The position numbers and the translations under genes are program-made. 64,000 nt of DNA from SFEL01 sp964392455 (GTDB lineage Bacteria > Bacillota > Clostridia > Christensenellales > CAG-138): the NCBI GenBank assembly GCA_964392455.1, contig CAYMPG010000009.1:1-64000 (forward strand), in the 5' to 3' direction. The notes under the pieces are model-generated. The model did no database searches. It was not told the origin of the DNA and saw nothing but the letters and a program-made list of their open reading frames with translations. This document shows, piece by piece, positions 57,560 to 64,000 of the stretch. Each line of letters begins with the position of its first letter. The stretch's first letter is position 1.

Positions 57560-59944
57560 ATGAAGGCTGTAATAATGGCGGGCGGCCAGGGAAAACGCCT
57601 GCGCCCCATAACCTGCACCATGCCAAAGCCAATGGTGCCGCTGCTGAATAAGCCTGTGATAGATTACTGCATAGAGCTTCTCAAGCGCCACGGAATAGAG
57701 GACATAACGGCGACCCTCCACTACCTGCCAAATGTTATAACAGCCCACTGTGCAGATGGAAAAAGATACGGGGTAAAGCTGGGCTATTCGGTGGAAAAGG
57801 TGCCCCTTGGCACTGCCGGGAGTGTAAGATTGGCTTTAGGCAGCAGATTGGAGAGAGCGCTTATCATCAGCGGCGATGCCATGACAGACCTTGATATAAC
57901 CGATGCCATAAGCGCCCACGAGGCAAGCGGGGCACCTGTTACCATTGTGCTAAAGCAGGTGGAGGTGCCTACGGAATACGGCGTTGCCCTAAAAAACAGG
58001 GCGGGGCGGATATACAGGTTTATCGAAAAGCCCATGCTGTCAGAGGTATTCAGCGACCTTGCCAATACCGGCATATACATACTGGAGCCTGAGGTGATCG
58101 AGAGAATACCACGGGGAAGGGAATTTGACTTCAGCAAAGACCTTTTCCCATTGCTGCTCAGGGAAAATATAACCATTAACGGCTATGTAACGGATAAATA
58201 CTGGTGCGATATAGGGGACATAGCCCAGTATAAGGCTGCTCAGCGGGATATGCTCCTGGGACGCTGCGCCTTTGAAACTGCCGCTGAAAAGCGGGATGGG
58301 GTATGGGTAGAGCCAGGTGCCCATATATCAGATCAAGCCGTGCTTACAGGCTGCTGCTACATAGGCAGCGGTGCAGAGATAGGGGCGGCGGTGATAAGCG
58401 ATGGCACGGTGATAGGCTCGGGAGCCCGCATGGGAGATAACAGCAGCGCCAAGCGCACCGTAATAATGCACAGCGCCACAGTGCGGGAAAATGTGGAGCT
58501 TCGTGGAGCCGTGCTTTGCGAGGGTGCAGAGGTGGAAAGCGGAGCATCCCTATTTAACGATACGGTGATAGGCTGCGGCGGCCGCGTGGGAAAAAACAGC
58601 ACCGTCAGCAATGGTGCATCCGTATGGCCAGATAAGCGGGTGCAGCCTGAGCAGTGCTGCCGGGATAATATAAGGTGGGAGGAGGGCAATGGCCCTGCGG
58701 AAGCAAATACTGTCGGGTATACGGATACCGTACTTACGCCGGAGCGTGCCGCAAGGGCGGGCGGCGCATTTGCAGCCTGTCTTGGCCAGCTGCCTGTGGA
58801 AGCGGCCGTGGCAACGGATGGCAGTCAGCAGGGAGTGATGCTGAAGCATGGCATTATTTCCGGCCTTGTTGCCCAGGGGGTGGATGTGGCGGATCTGGGT
58901 TATTGCTCACGCTCGGCCTTTGAGCATGGCATAAGGGAATTTGGCTACAGGGGCGGCGTATATATAAGCTGCTGCTCTGCGCCCCACAGGGCAGAGCTTA
59001 TGCTGTATGACAGCACAGGCACAGACCTTACCGCCAGCGCATACCGCACCTTTGAGCAGGAGCTCAGAGCGGGCGCGAAAAGGCCACTTACCTCTGAAAG
59101 GCTTGGCATAGTGCAGCGGGTAAACAGCGTATCCAGAGCCTATGAAGCCCACCTTAGCCGCATGACACATTCTGTTCGGAGCGGCAGCAATGGTATTATT
59201 GTGCTGGTTGGCGGCAGGCCGGATGTATACGACAGCGTGGCAAGGGTGCTGTTGCCCTGCGGCTATGGCGTAAAATACTTCAGTGGCGGCAGAGACAGGC
59301 TTTGCGGGGCAGCGTTGGAGCAGGGGGCCCATTTGGCCTTTTACTATGACGACTGTATATTGAGCACAGTTATAGGCGGAAGCACTGTGCCTGAGGACAG
59401 GCTTACCATGGCGCTGACGCTTGCGGCAGTAGCGGACGGAAGAGCAAATCCTGTGGTGATGCCCTCAAGCATGCCGGATGAATATGCAAGGCTTGTGAAC
59501 GACAGAGGAGCAAGGGTGATACTTAGCTCATCAAAGCGGGGCAGATGGGCGAGAACGGCCCTGGAAAAGGGAGCATATCTGCCGGAGCTTTTTGAGCCGG
59601 AGGCACGGATGATACGGCTGGCAGAGCTTACCCTATCAGGCAAGCTGAAGGAATATCTTGATATGCTGCCCGGCGTGAAAATGACAGAGACCCAGGTGAA
59701 ATGTGGCTGGAAGGATATGGGGCGCATGCTAAGGAGCCTGGTGGATACAGAAGCTCAGGAAAACGTGAAGCTTATAGACGGCGTAAAGGTGAAGGCCGAC
59801 AGGGGCTGGGTGCTTGTGCAGCCCAATGATGCCTTTACGGCCTGCCGGGTCATAGCGGGCAGTATGGATGCGGAGTATTCCAGGGAGCTTACCGACATAT
59901 ATGGCGAAAAGCTGCGGCACATAGCTGAAAATAAGGATAAATAA
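57560..59944 (+). CDS. Sugar-nucleotide pyrophosphorylase fused to a degenerate phosphomannomutase-like domain
   Basis: A 794-residue cytoplasmic protein. Residues 1-235 are an intact nucleotidyltransferase: AGGQGKRLRPITCTMPKPMV, GDAMTD, FIEKPMLSEVFSD. Residues about 250-370 are left-handed beta-helix repeats. Residues about 385-794 follow the phosphohexomutase fold but lack every catalytic motif: the phosphoserine loop reads SCCSAP (Cys472 where Ser belongs), the metal loop reads FYYDDC instead of DGDGDR, and the phosphate-binding loop reads VQPNDAFTACRV instead of RPSGTEP. Fusions of this layout are known as mannose-1-phosphate guanylyltransferase/phosphomannomutase. The first domain should make an NDP-sugar for the glycosylation genes; the second is probably regulatory or structural. 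Confidence 0.85.
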   Translation: MKAVIMAGGQGKRLRPITCTMPKPMVPLLNKPVIDYCIELLKRHGIEDITATLHYLPNVITAHCADGKRYGVKLGYSVEKVPLGTAGSVRLALGSRLERALIISGDAMTDLDITDAISAHEASGAPVTIVLKQVEVPTEYGVALKNRAGRIYRFIEKPMLSEVFSDLANTGIYILEPEVIERIPRGREFDFSKDLFPLLLRENITINGYVTDKYWCDIGDIAQYKAAQRDMLLGRCAFETAAEKRDGVWVEPGAHISDQAVLTGCCYIGSGAEIGAAVISDGTVIGSGARMGDNSSAKRTVIMHSATVRENVELRGAVLCEGAEVESGASLFNDTVIGCGGRVGKNSTVSNGASVWPDKRVQPEQCCRDNIRWEEGNGPAEANTVGYTDTVLTPERAARAGGAFAACLGQLPVEAAVATDGSQQGVMLKHGIISGLVAQGVDVADLGYCSRSAFEHGIREFGYRGGVYISCCSAPHRAELMLYDSTGTDLTASAYRTFEQELRAGAKRPLTSERLGIVQRVNSVSRAYEAHLSRMTHSVRSGSNGIIVLVGGRPDVYDSVARVLLPCGYGVKYFSGGRDRLCGAALEQGAHLAFYYDDCILSTVIGGSTVPEDRLTMALTLAAVADGRANPVVMPSSMPDEYARLVNDRGARVILSSSKRGRWARTALEKGAYLPELFEPEARMIRLAELTLSGKLKEYLDMLPGVKMTETQVKCGWKDMGRMLRSLVDTEAQENVKLIDGVKVKADRGWVLVQPNDAFTACRVIAGSMDAEYSRELTDIYGEKLRHIAENKDK

Positions 59945-59952
59945 TCATAAAG

Positions 59953-59980
59953 GCAGGCGGATGCTCCGCTTGCTTTTTTG
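59953..59980 (+). terminator. Rho-independent terminator after the pyrophosphorylase gene
   Basis: Stem GCAGGCGGA/TCCGCTTGC (59953-59961 with 59965-59973, one G-T pair) followed by TTTTTT. Confidence 0.88.
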
Positions 59981-60031
59981 CTGTAGTGTGGGTAAAATAT
60001 TAGAGCTATAATGCTTTATTCAGGAGCGGAA

Positions 60032-60493
60032 ATGTTTAACATAGTGCTTGTAAATCCGGAAATACCGCCAAATACCGGCAATATATCCCGCACCTGTGCC
60101 GTTACCGGCACAAGGCTGCACCTGGTGCGCCCCCTTGGCTTTGAGATAAGCGACAGGACTCTTAAGCGGGCGGGGCTGGATTACTGGAAGGATCTGGATG
60201 TGCGCTACTATGATTCCTTTGAGGAGGTAGAGGCGACGTATCCAGAGGGCAGGTTTTTCCTTACATCCACCCACGCAAGGCGCAGCTATACCCAGGTGGA
60301 ATACCGGGATGGGGATTTTATAGTGTTCGGCAGGGAAACTGCGGGCCTTGGCCCGGAGCTATTGTCCCGCAGGGAGAAGGACACCATAAGGATACCCATG
60401 CTGCCACAGCAGCGCTCGCTCAATCTATCCAATTCGGCGGCAATAGTGCTGTATGAGGCTCTGCGGCAGAACGGATTTCAAGGTCTTGAATAG
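60032..60493 (+). CDS. trmL: tRNA (cytidine34-2'-O)-methyltransferase TrmL
   Basis: A 153-residue SPOUT methyltransferase for the wobble base of tRNA-Leu. NIVLVNPEIPPNTGNISRTC, RPLGFEISDRTLKRAGLDYW, FGRETAGLGPELL and the closing RSLNLSNSAAIVLYEALRQ are diagnostic. The ATG at 60032 follows AGGAG and gives the family start MFNIVLVNPE. Confidence 0.95.
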   Translation: MFNIVLVNPEIPPNTGNISRTCAVTGTRLHLVRPLGFEISDRTLKRAGLDYWKDLDVRYYDSFEEVEATYPEGRFFLTSTHARRSYTQVEYRDGDFIVFGRETAGLGPELLSRREKDTIRIPMLPQQRSLNLSNSAAIVLYEALRQNGFQGLE

Positions 60494-60618
60494 CTGAAAA
60501 AGGCCTTGTTGGCATGAAAAAACGGGCAGATGGGGCCGTCTTGAGCCCATCTTGCACAAAGCCCTGAAAAAAATGGCAGAATATATTAAAAAATCCCCAC
60601 AGAAAGGCACTTTTGCCC

Positions 60619-60647
60619 TTGACAGGGGAACATTATTTGGTTAAAAT
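60619..60647 (+). promoter_or_regulatory. Consensus promoter for rplM-rpsI
   Basis: TTGACA (60619-60624), a 17-bp spacer and TAAAAT (60642-60647). Confidence 0.85.
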
Positions 60648-60654
60648 AGCAAAT

Positions 60655-60758
60655 GTGCGTTTGGTAGGATAGGTGATTCTGCGGCCACAGCCCCGGCACG
60701 CTGACGTCACAGCCCTATTAAATAAACAAATAATATTATTTTAAAATCTACTCAGGAG
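60655..60758 (+). promoter_or_regulatory. rplM leader, possible L13 autoregulatory RNA
   Basis: A leader of about 110 nt with CACAGCCC occurring twice (60685 region and 60710 region) and a TGACGTCA palindrome (60703-60710). An L13 leader class is known in Firmicutes; the match here is by position only. Confidence 0.35.
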
Positions 60759-60766
60759 GTTTAGCC

Positions 60767-61198
60767 ATGAATACCTATATGGCAAAAGGCGAAACCGTAG
60801 AACGCAAGTGGTACGTTGTAGACGCAGAGGGTATGGTACTTGGCCGTCTCGCTTCTCAGGTTGCCTCTATTCTTCGCGGTAAACATAAGCCCATATATAC
60901 TCCCCACGTTGATACCGGCGATCACGTTATCATCGTAAACGCTGACAAGGTCGTACTGACCGGCGCAAAGCTTGACAAGAAAAAGTATTATCATCACAGT
61001 GGCTATCCCGGAGGACTCAAGGAGCTCACTTATCGTCAGCTCATGGCCAAGAAGCCCGAGTTCGCCGTATACGAAGCCATCCGTCTGATGATGCCCAAGG
61101 GCCCCCTTGGTCGTCAGATGCTCAAGAAGGTTCGCATTTATGCCGGCCCCGAGCATAAGAACGCAGCCCAGAAGCCCGAGACTCTGGTGCTCAAATAA
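60767..61198 (+). CDS. rplM: 50S ribosomal protein L13
   Basis: A 143-residue early-assembly ribosomal protein: KWYVVDAEGMVLGRLASQVA, GDHVIIVNADKVVLTG, KKYYHHSGYPGG and MLPKGPLGR-like MMPKGPLGRQM. AGGAGG precedes the ATG. rpsI follows 18 bp later. Codons are strongly biased to ATC and CGT. Confidence 0.97.
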   Translation: MNTYMAKGETVERKWYVVDAEGMVLGRLASQVASILRGKHKPIYTPHVDTGDHVIIVNADKVVLTGAKLDKKKYYHHSGYPGGLKELTYRQLMAKKPEFAVYEAIRLMMPKGPLGRQMLKKVRIYAGPEHKNAAQKPETLVLK

Positions 61199-61216
61199 TT
61201 AAGGAGGAACACAGAA

Positions 61217-61612
61217 ATGGCAGCCATTACTCAGTATCTTGGTACCGGCAGACGTAAGAAGTCCATTGCTCGCGTTCGCCTTATCTCCGGCACCGGCGTT
61301 ATCACCATCAACGGACGTGACGTTGAGGAATACTTCGGCTATGAGACCCTTAAGATGATCGTTCGCGCTCCCCTGGTGCTTACTGACACCCTGAGCAAGT
61401 TCGACGTTAAGGTCAATGTTCACGGCGGCGGCACCACCGGTCAGGCCGGTGCTATCCGTCACGGCATCTCCCGCGCCCTTCTGGTTGCAGAGCCTGAGCT
61501 CCGCGGCACCCTCAAGAAGGCCGGCTATCTGACTCGTGACCCCAGAATGAAGGAGAGGAAAAAGTACGGTCTCAAGGCCGCACGTCGTGCTCCCCAGTTC
61601 TCCAAGCGTTAA
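61217..61612 (+). CDS. rpsI: 30S ribosomal protein S9
   Basis: A 131-residue ribosomal protein reaching the P-site tRNA with its C-terminal tail (KAARRAPQFSKR). GTGRRKKSIARVRL, GGGTTGQAGAIRHGISRAL and DPRMKERKKYG are diagnostic. AAGGAGG lies upstream. Confidence 0.97.
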   Translation: MAAITQYLGTGRRKKSIARVRLISGTGVITINGRDVEEYFGYETLKMIVRAPLVLTDTLSKFDVKVNVHGGGTTGQAGAIRHGISRALLVAEPELRGTLKKAGYLTRDPRMKERKKYGLKAARRAPQFSKR

Positions 61613-61628
61613 TCTGCTTACAAACATT

Positions 61629-61659
61629 ATCCCGCAGAGAATCCTCTGCGGGATTTTTG
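61629..61659 (+). terminator. Rho-independent terminator after rpsI
   Basis: A perfect 11-bp stem (61629-61639 with 61644-61654, ATCCCGCAGAG), AATC loop, then TTTT. Confidence 0.92.
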
Positions 61660-61704
61660 TATGTGCAAACATGGGGCGGCGGGTGCTATGGGGATGCAGG
61701 CCCG

Positions 61705-61733
61705 TTGACAGGAACAGGATATAATGCTAAAAT
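61705..61733 (+). promoter_or_regulatory. Promoter for the small membrane protein gene
   Basis: TTGACA (61705-61710), a 17-bp spacer and TAAAAT (61728-61733). The following 110-nt leader has a GAGTTA/TAACTC hairpin (about 61795-61814) and a possible 10-codon leader frame at 61754. Confidence 0.75.
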
Positions 61734-61842
61734 CTGCTTTGAAAAGGATATGTATGATTAAAGGCTGCCCTATGGCGGCTTTCTAAAAGACAATGAGTTA
61801 GCGAGAGATAACTCGACGGCTTTATTTGAAAAGGAGAACAGT

Positions 61843-62064
61843 ATGGCTAACAAAACAAAGACTGCGCTTATTATTGGGGGCATCTGCATTATTCTTGCTG
61901 CCCCTCTTTTGGGTACCGGCCTTGCAGGAATATATCTAAGGCTGCTGGGCGGGATGGAAACGGGAAAATATATGCTGATAATGGAAGGCTGTATTCGCAG
62001 CCTCCAGCTTACAGGCGGATTGATGGCTGCATACGCCGCACTGTCAAAGGGGCAGGCGGCGTAA
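61843..62064 (+). CDS. Small two-helix membrane protein
   Basis: A 73-residue protein of unknown family. Two hydrophobic segments (about residues 8-30, LIIGGICIILAAPLLGTGLA, and about 55-70, LTGGLMAAYAALSKG) are separated by a short polar stretch. AAAGGAG precedes the ATG, and a promoter and terminator bracket it, so it is probably a genuine single-gene unit. Confidence 0.65.
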   Translation: MANKTKTALIIGGICIILAAPLLGTGLAGIYLRLLGGMETGKYMLIMEGCIRSLQLTGGLMAAYAALSKGQAA

Positions 62065-62104
62065 TTATGCACGCAGCCTGATCAAATCTCAGGTATGGGC
62101 CGGG

Positions 62105-62135
62105 GAGCATGCCATTGTGATGGTATGCTCTTTTA
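62105..62135 (+). terminator. Rho-independent terminator after the small membrane protein
   Basis: Stem GAGCATGCCAT/ATGGTATGCTC (62105-62115 with 62120-62130, one mismatch), TGTG loop, then TTTT. Confidence 0.82.
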
Positions 62136-62323
62136 TATGCTGAGATAACCCGGCTATGCGGGGACTTGGCCGGGATAAAATGCGTATTCACAGAATATCA
62201 TATAGCAAAAACGTTCAAAAAGGTGTAAAATAAACCTGATGAGCATATACCATGCTCCATAAAACAGGAAACACGCAGCTCTTTATGTTTTAAAAACAAG
62301 GCTATCGAAAGGAAAAACAGCAT

Positions 62324-63682
62324 ATGGCAAGATTGTTCGGAACGGACGGAGTAAGAGGCGTTGCCAATAGAGACCTGAGCATTGAGCTGGCAATGAAGAT
62401 AGGCGTTGCCGGCGCATATGTGCTGACGAGTGAGGTGCATAAGCCCAGAATACTGATGGGCAGAGATACCCGTATGTCAGGCGATATGCTTGCTGCGGCA
62501 CTTACGGCGGGAATATGCTCCGTGGGCGGGGATGTTATAGACGTGGGGGTGATACCTACGCCTGCCATGGCCTACCTTGCACGGCTGTATGAGGCGGATG
62601 CGGCTGTAATGGTCAGCGCATCTCACAATACCATGGAGTATAATGGCATAAAGTGGTTCAATGGCAAGGGGTTCAAGCTTTCAGACGAGCTGGAGGATCG
62701 TATAGAGGAGCTGATAAAGAAGGGCTTCACCTTTGAGCGACCGGAGGGCGCCGATGTGGGCCATGTGATAGTTGCGAAAAAGGCGGCGGAGGAATACAAG
62801 GAGTTTCTTAAATCTACGGCGGAGCACCGCTTTGATGGCATAACCGTGGTGCTGGATTGCGCCAATGGTGCAGCCGCCGCTCTGGCCTACGATGTGTTTA
62901 CAGACCTGGGCGCAAAGGTATACTCAAGGGCGGATGAGCCAGACGGCGTGAATATCAATTTTAAGTGCGGTTCCACCCATCCTGAAAGGCTCCAGGAGCT
63001 GGTTGCAGAATCCGATGCGGATGTGGGTTTCGCCTTTGATGGGGATGCAGATAGAGTGATAGCCACGGATGAGCGCGGCAATATAGTGGATGGCGACAGG
63101 ATAATGGGCATCTGTGCTAAGGCCATGAAGAAGCAGGGCAGGCTCAGGGGAGATACTCTGGTGCTGACGGTGATGTCAAATATCGGCCTTAAGAAGCACA
63201 TGAAGGAGCAGGGCATAAACGTGGTGGAGACCAAGGTGGGCGACAGATACGTTTTGGAAAAAATGCTTCAGGAGGGCTATTCCATAGGCGGAGAGCAGTC
63301 AGGCCACATCATATTCCTGGATAAGAACACCACCGGCGATGGTATGCTCAGCGCCATACAGGCCCTTGATGTTATGAAGGCCACCGGAAGAAAAATGTCC
63401 GCACTGGCGGCAGAAATACCAATATACCCCCAGGTGCTGGTGAATGTAATAGTGGATAATACGATAAAGCAGACCGCCATGGAGGATGAAGACCTCTGGA
63501 ACAGGATACATGAGGTGGAGCAGAAGCTGAGCGACAGCGGCAGGGTGCTGGTGCGGGCATCAGGCACAGAGCCGCTTATAAGGGTGATGCTTGAAGGACG
63601 GGATACCGATGAGATAGGCGAATATGCAATATACATCGTAAAGGTCATCGAGCAGAAATTCGGCGGCAGGATACGAAGCTGA
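62324..63682 (+). CDS. glmM: Phosphoglucosamine mutase GlmM
   Basis: A 452-residue phosphohexomutase converting glucosamine-6-P to glucosamine-1-P for peptidoglycan precursors. All four catalytic motifs are intact: phosphoserine Ser100 in SASHNTMEYNGIKWF, DGDADR metal loop, GGEQSGHIIF sugar loop and RASGTEPLIRVM phosphate loop. Start MARLFGTDGVRG with GAAAGGAAA upstream. It is a useful contrast to the dead mutase domain at 57560. Confidence 0.96.
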   Translation: MARLFGTDGVRGVANRDLSIELAMKIGVAGAYVLTSEVHKPRILMGRDTRMSGDMLAAALTAGICSVGGDVIDVGVIPTPAMAYLARLYEADAAVMVSASHNTMEYNGIKWFNGKGFKLSDELEDRIEELIKKGFTFERPEGADVGHVIVAKKAAEEYKEFLKSTAEHRFDGITVVLDCANGAAAALAYDVFTDLGAKVYSRADEPDGVNINFKCGSTHPERLQELVAESDADVGFAFDGDADRVIATDERGNIVDGDRIMGICAKAMKKQGRLRGDTLVLTVMSNIGLKKHMKEQGINVVETKVGDRYVLEKMLQEGYSIGGEQSGHIIFLDKNTTGDGMLSAIQALDVMKATGRKMSALAAEIPIYPQVLVNVIVDNTIKQTAMEDEDLWNRIHEVEQKLSDSGRVLVRASGTEPLIRVMLEGRDTDEIGEYAIYIVKVIEQKFGGRIRS

Positions 63683-63709
63683 GGAGCTTAATATTTAAAA
63701 TAAACCACG

Positions 63710-63734
63710 GCGGCAGGCCTTTATGGCCTGCCGC
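63710..63734. terminator. Bidirectional terminator between glmM and the Gly/Cys-rich gene
   Basis: A perfect 10-bp stem (GCGGCAGGCC 63710-63719 with 63725-63734) between convergent genes. T-rich tracts on either side are modest. Confidence 0.7.
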
Positions 63735-63767
63735 ACGTTTATGTGAGGATAGCTCTGAGCGGGGGTA

Positions 63768-64000
63768 TCAGTTGCAGCCGCAGCCACAGCCGCTGTTGTT
63801 ATTGTTGCCGCAGCCACAGCCAAAGTTATCGCAGCCGCAGTTGTTGTTCCAGCCGCCGCCGATGATGAGCAGCAGTATGATGACCCACCACATATTGTCG
63901 CCGCCGCAGTTATTATCGCAGCCACAGCCGCAGCCGTTGTTGCCCCAGCCGCCGATGATGAGCAGCAGGATGATGATCCACCACCAGTTATTTCCATTCC
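63768..64000 (-). CDS. Gly/Cys/Asn-rich protein with Trp-led hydrophobic repeats (5' end outside window)
   Basis: On the minus strand the frame that ends with TGA at 63768-63770 reads 76 codons to the window edge. It has two copies of a unit: a hydrophobic stretch (WWWIIILLLIIGG and MWWVIILLLIIGGG) followed by an Asn/Gly/Cys run (GNNGCGCGCDNN and NNNCGCDNFGCGCG), and ends in SGCGCGCN. The copies share nearly identical DNA. The composition recalls small spore-coat/YjcZ-type sporulation proteins (hydrophobic VLFILLIIVG core plus Gly/Cys), but it is longer and repeated. Its start lies outside the window. Function unknown; metal binding or a disulfide-linked surface or spore layer is conceivable. 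Confidence 0.65.
   Translation of the reverse strand, partial: NGNNWWWIIILLLIIGGWGNNGCGCGCDNNCGGDNMWWVIILLLIIGGGWNNNCGCDNFGCGCGNNNNSGCGCGCN

Noticed and set aside
60510..60545. AGATGGG/CCCATCT hairpin after trmL as a terminator
   Set aside because: The stem is present but no T run follows on either strand.
60703..60710. TGACGTCA palindrome in the rplM leader as a CRE-like operator
   Set aside because: An 8-bp palindrome occurs by chance and there is no second half-site or known bacterial regulator for it.
61754..61786. Possible 10-codon leader peptide (MIKGCPMAAF) before the small membrane protein
   Set aside because: Short, weak ribosome site and no run of regulatory codons; kept only as a note.
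63695..63997. Minus-strand frame rich in Ala/Thr/Ser over the terminal repeat
   Set aside because: Its start overlaps the repeat out of frame with the more plausible Trp/Ile/Leu and Cys-Gly reading, and its end runs through the glmM terminator; the other frame gives a protein-like pattern.

Overview
The window looks like a chromosomal piece of a Gram-positive member of the Clostridia, probably from a gut or other anaerobic habitat. The evidence is the gene order yceD-rpmF-plsX-acpP-rnc-smc-ftsY-ylxM-ffh-rpsP-khpA-rimM-trmD-rplS-rbgA-rnhB-yraN-comM(yifB)-dprA-topA-trmFO-hslV-hslU, strong AGGAGG-type ribosome binding sites, fermentative pta-ackA, a ylbJ sporulation gene, a SleB-type cell-wall hydrolase and YesMN-type two-component genes. 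The DNA is moderately GC-rich by eye, with heavy use of ATA (Ile) and AGG (Arg) codons. Genus cannot be fixed from the sequence alone. No rRNA, tRNA, CRISPR array, insertion sequence or prophage was seen.

Region 1 (1-10.8 kb) is accessory. It holds the end of a PfkB sugar kinase, then an AraC-type response regulator, a YesM-type histidine kinase with almost no extracellular part, and an overlapping double-NBD sugar-ABC ATPase whose nucleotide-binding motifs are all gone. On the minus strand follow an XRE regulator fused to a complete desulfoferrodoxin-like module, two MATE exporters (the first behind a structured, terminator-containing leader RNA), an SDR oxidoreductase and an Mrp-type Fe-S carrier ATPase.

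Region 2 (10.9-25.3 kb) starts with cysteine desulfurase-thiI (tRNA sulfur transfer), then an RsiV-like lipoprotein with a small zinc-ribbon protein. Next is a large vWA/SpaA/FctA surface adhesin containing an AT-rich segment. Then come recX, a self-processing S58 peptidase, acpS, nnrD and a 5-formyl-THF cyclo-ligase; rsmD, coaD and a coiled-coil protein with an acidic tail; and, convergent with these, ylbJ and tmcAL.

Region 3 (25.3-43.1 kb) is the conserved core. It covers acetate formation (pta, ackA), phospholipid and fatty acid supply (plsX, acpP), RNA processing (rnc), chromosome condensation (smc), the signal recognition particle (ftsY, ylxM, ffh), ribosomal proteins S16, L19 and L32, and tRNA/rRNA maturation (rimM, trmD, rbgA). 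Foreign to this order are a broken ECF sigma/membrane-protein remnant upstream of plsX and a TraX-like membrane protein between ftsY and ylxM.

Region 4 (43.1-64 kb) holds a giant double GT-C glycosyltransferase and GtrA (cell-surface glycosylation), comM-dprA (DNA uptake and recombination), topA, trmFO, a nucleoside hydrolase, hslVU and an SH3b-SleB lipoprotein. It continues with a sugar-nucleotide pyrophosphorylase fused to a dead phosphomannomutase domain, trmL, rplM-rpsI, a small membrane protein and glmM. The window ends inside a Gly/Cys/Asn-rich protein with Trp-led hydrophobic repeats on the minus strand. Most gene groups are bounded by clear Rho-independent terminators and sigma-A-like promoters, listed individually.
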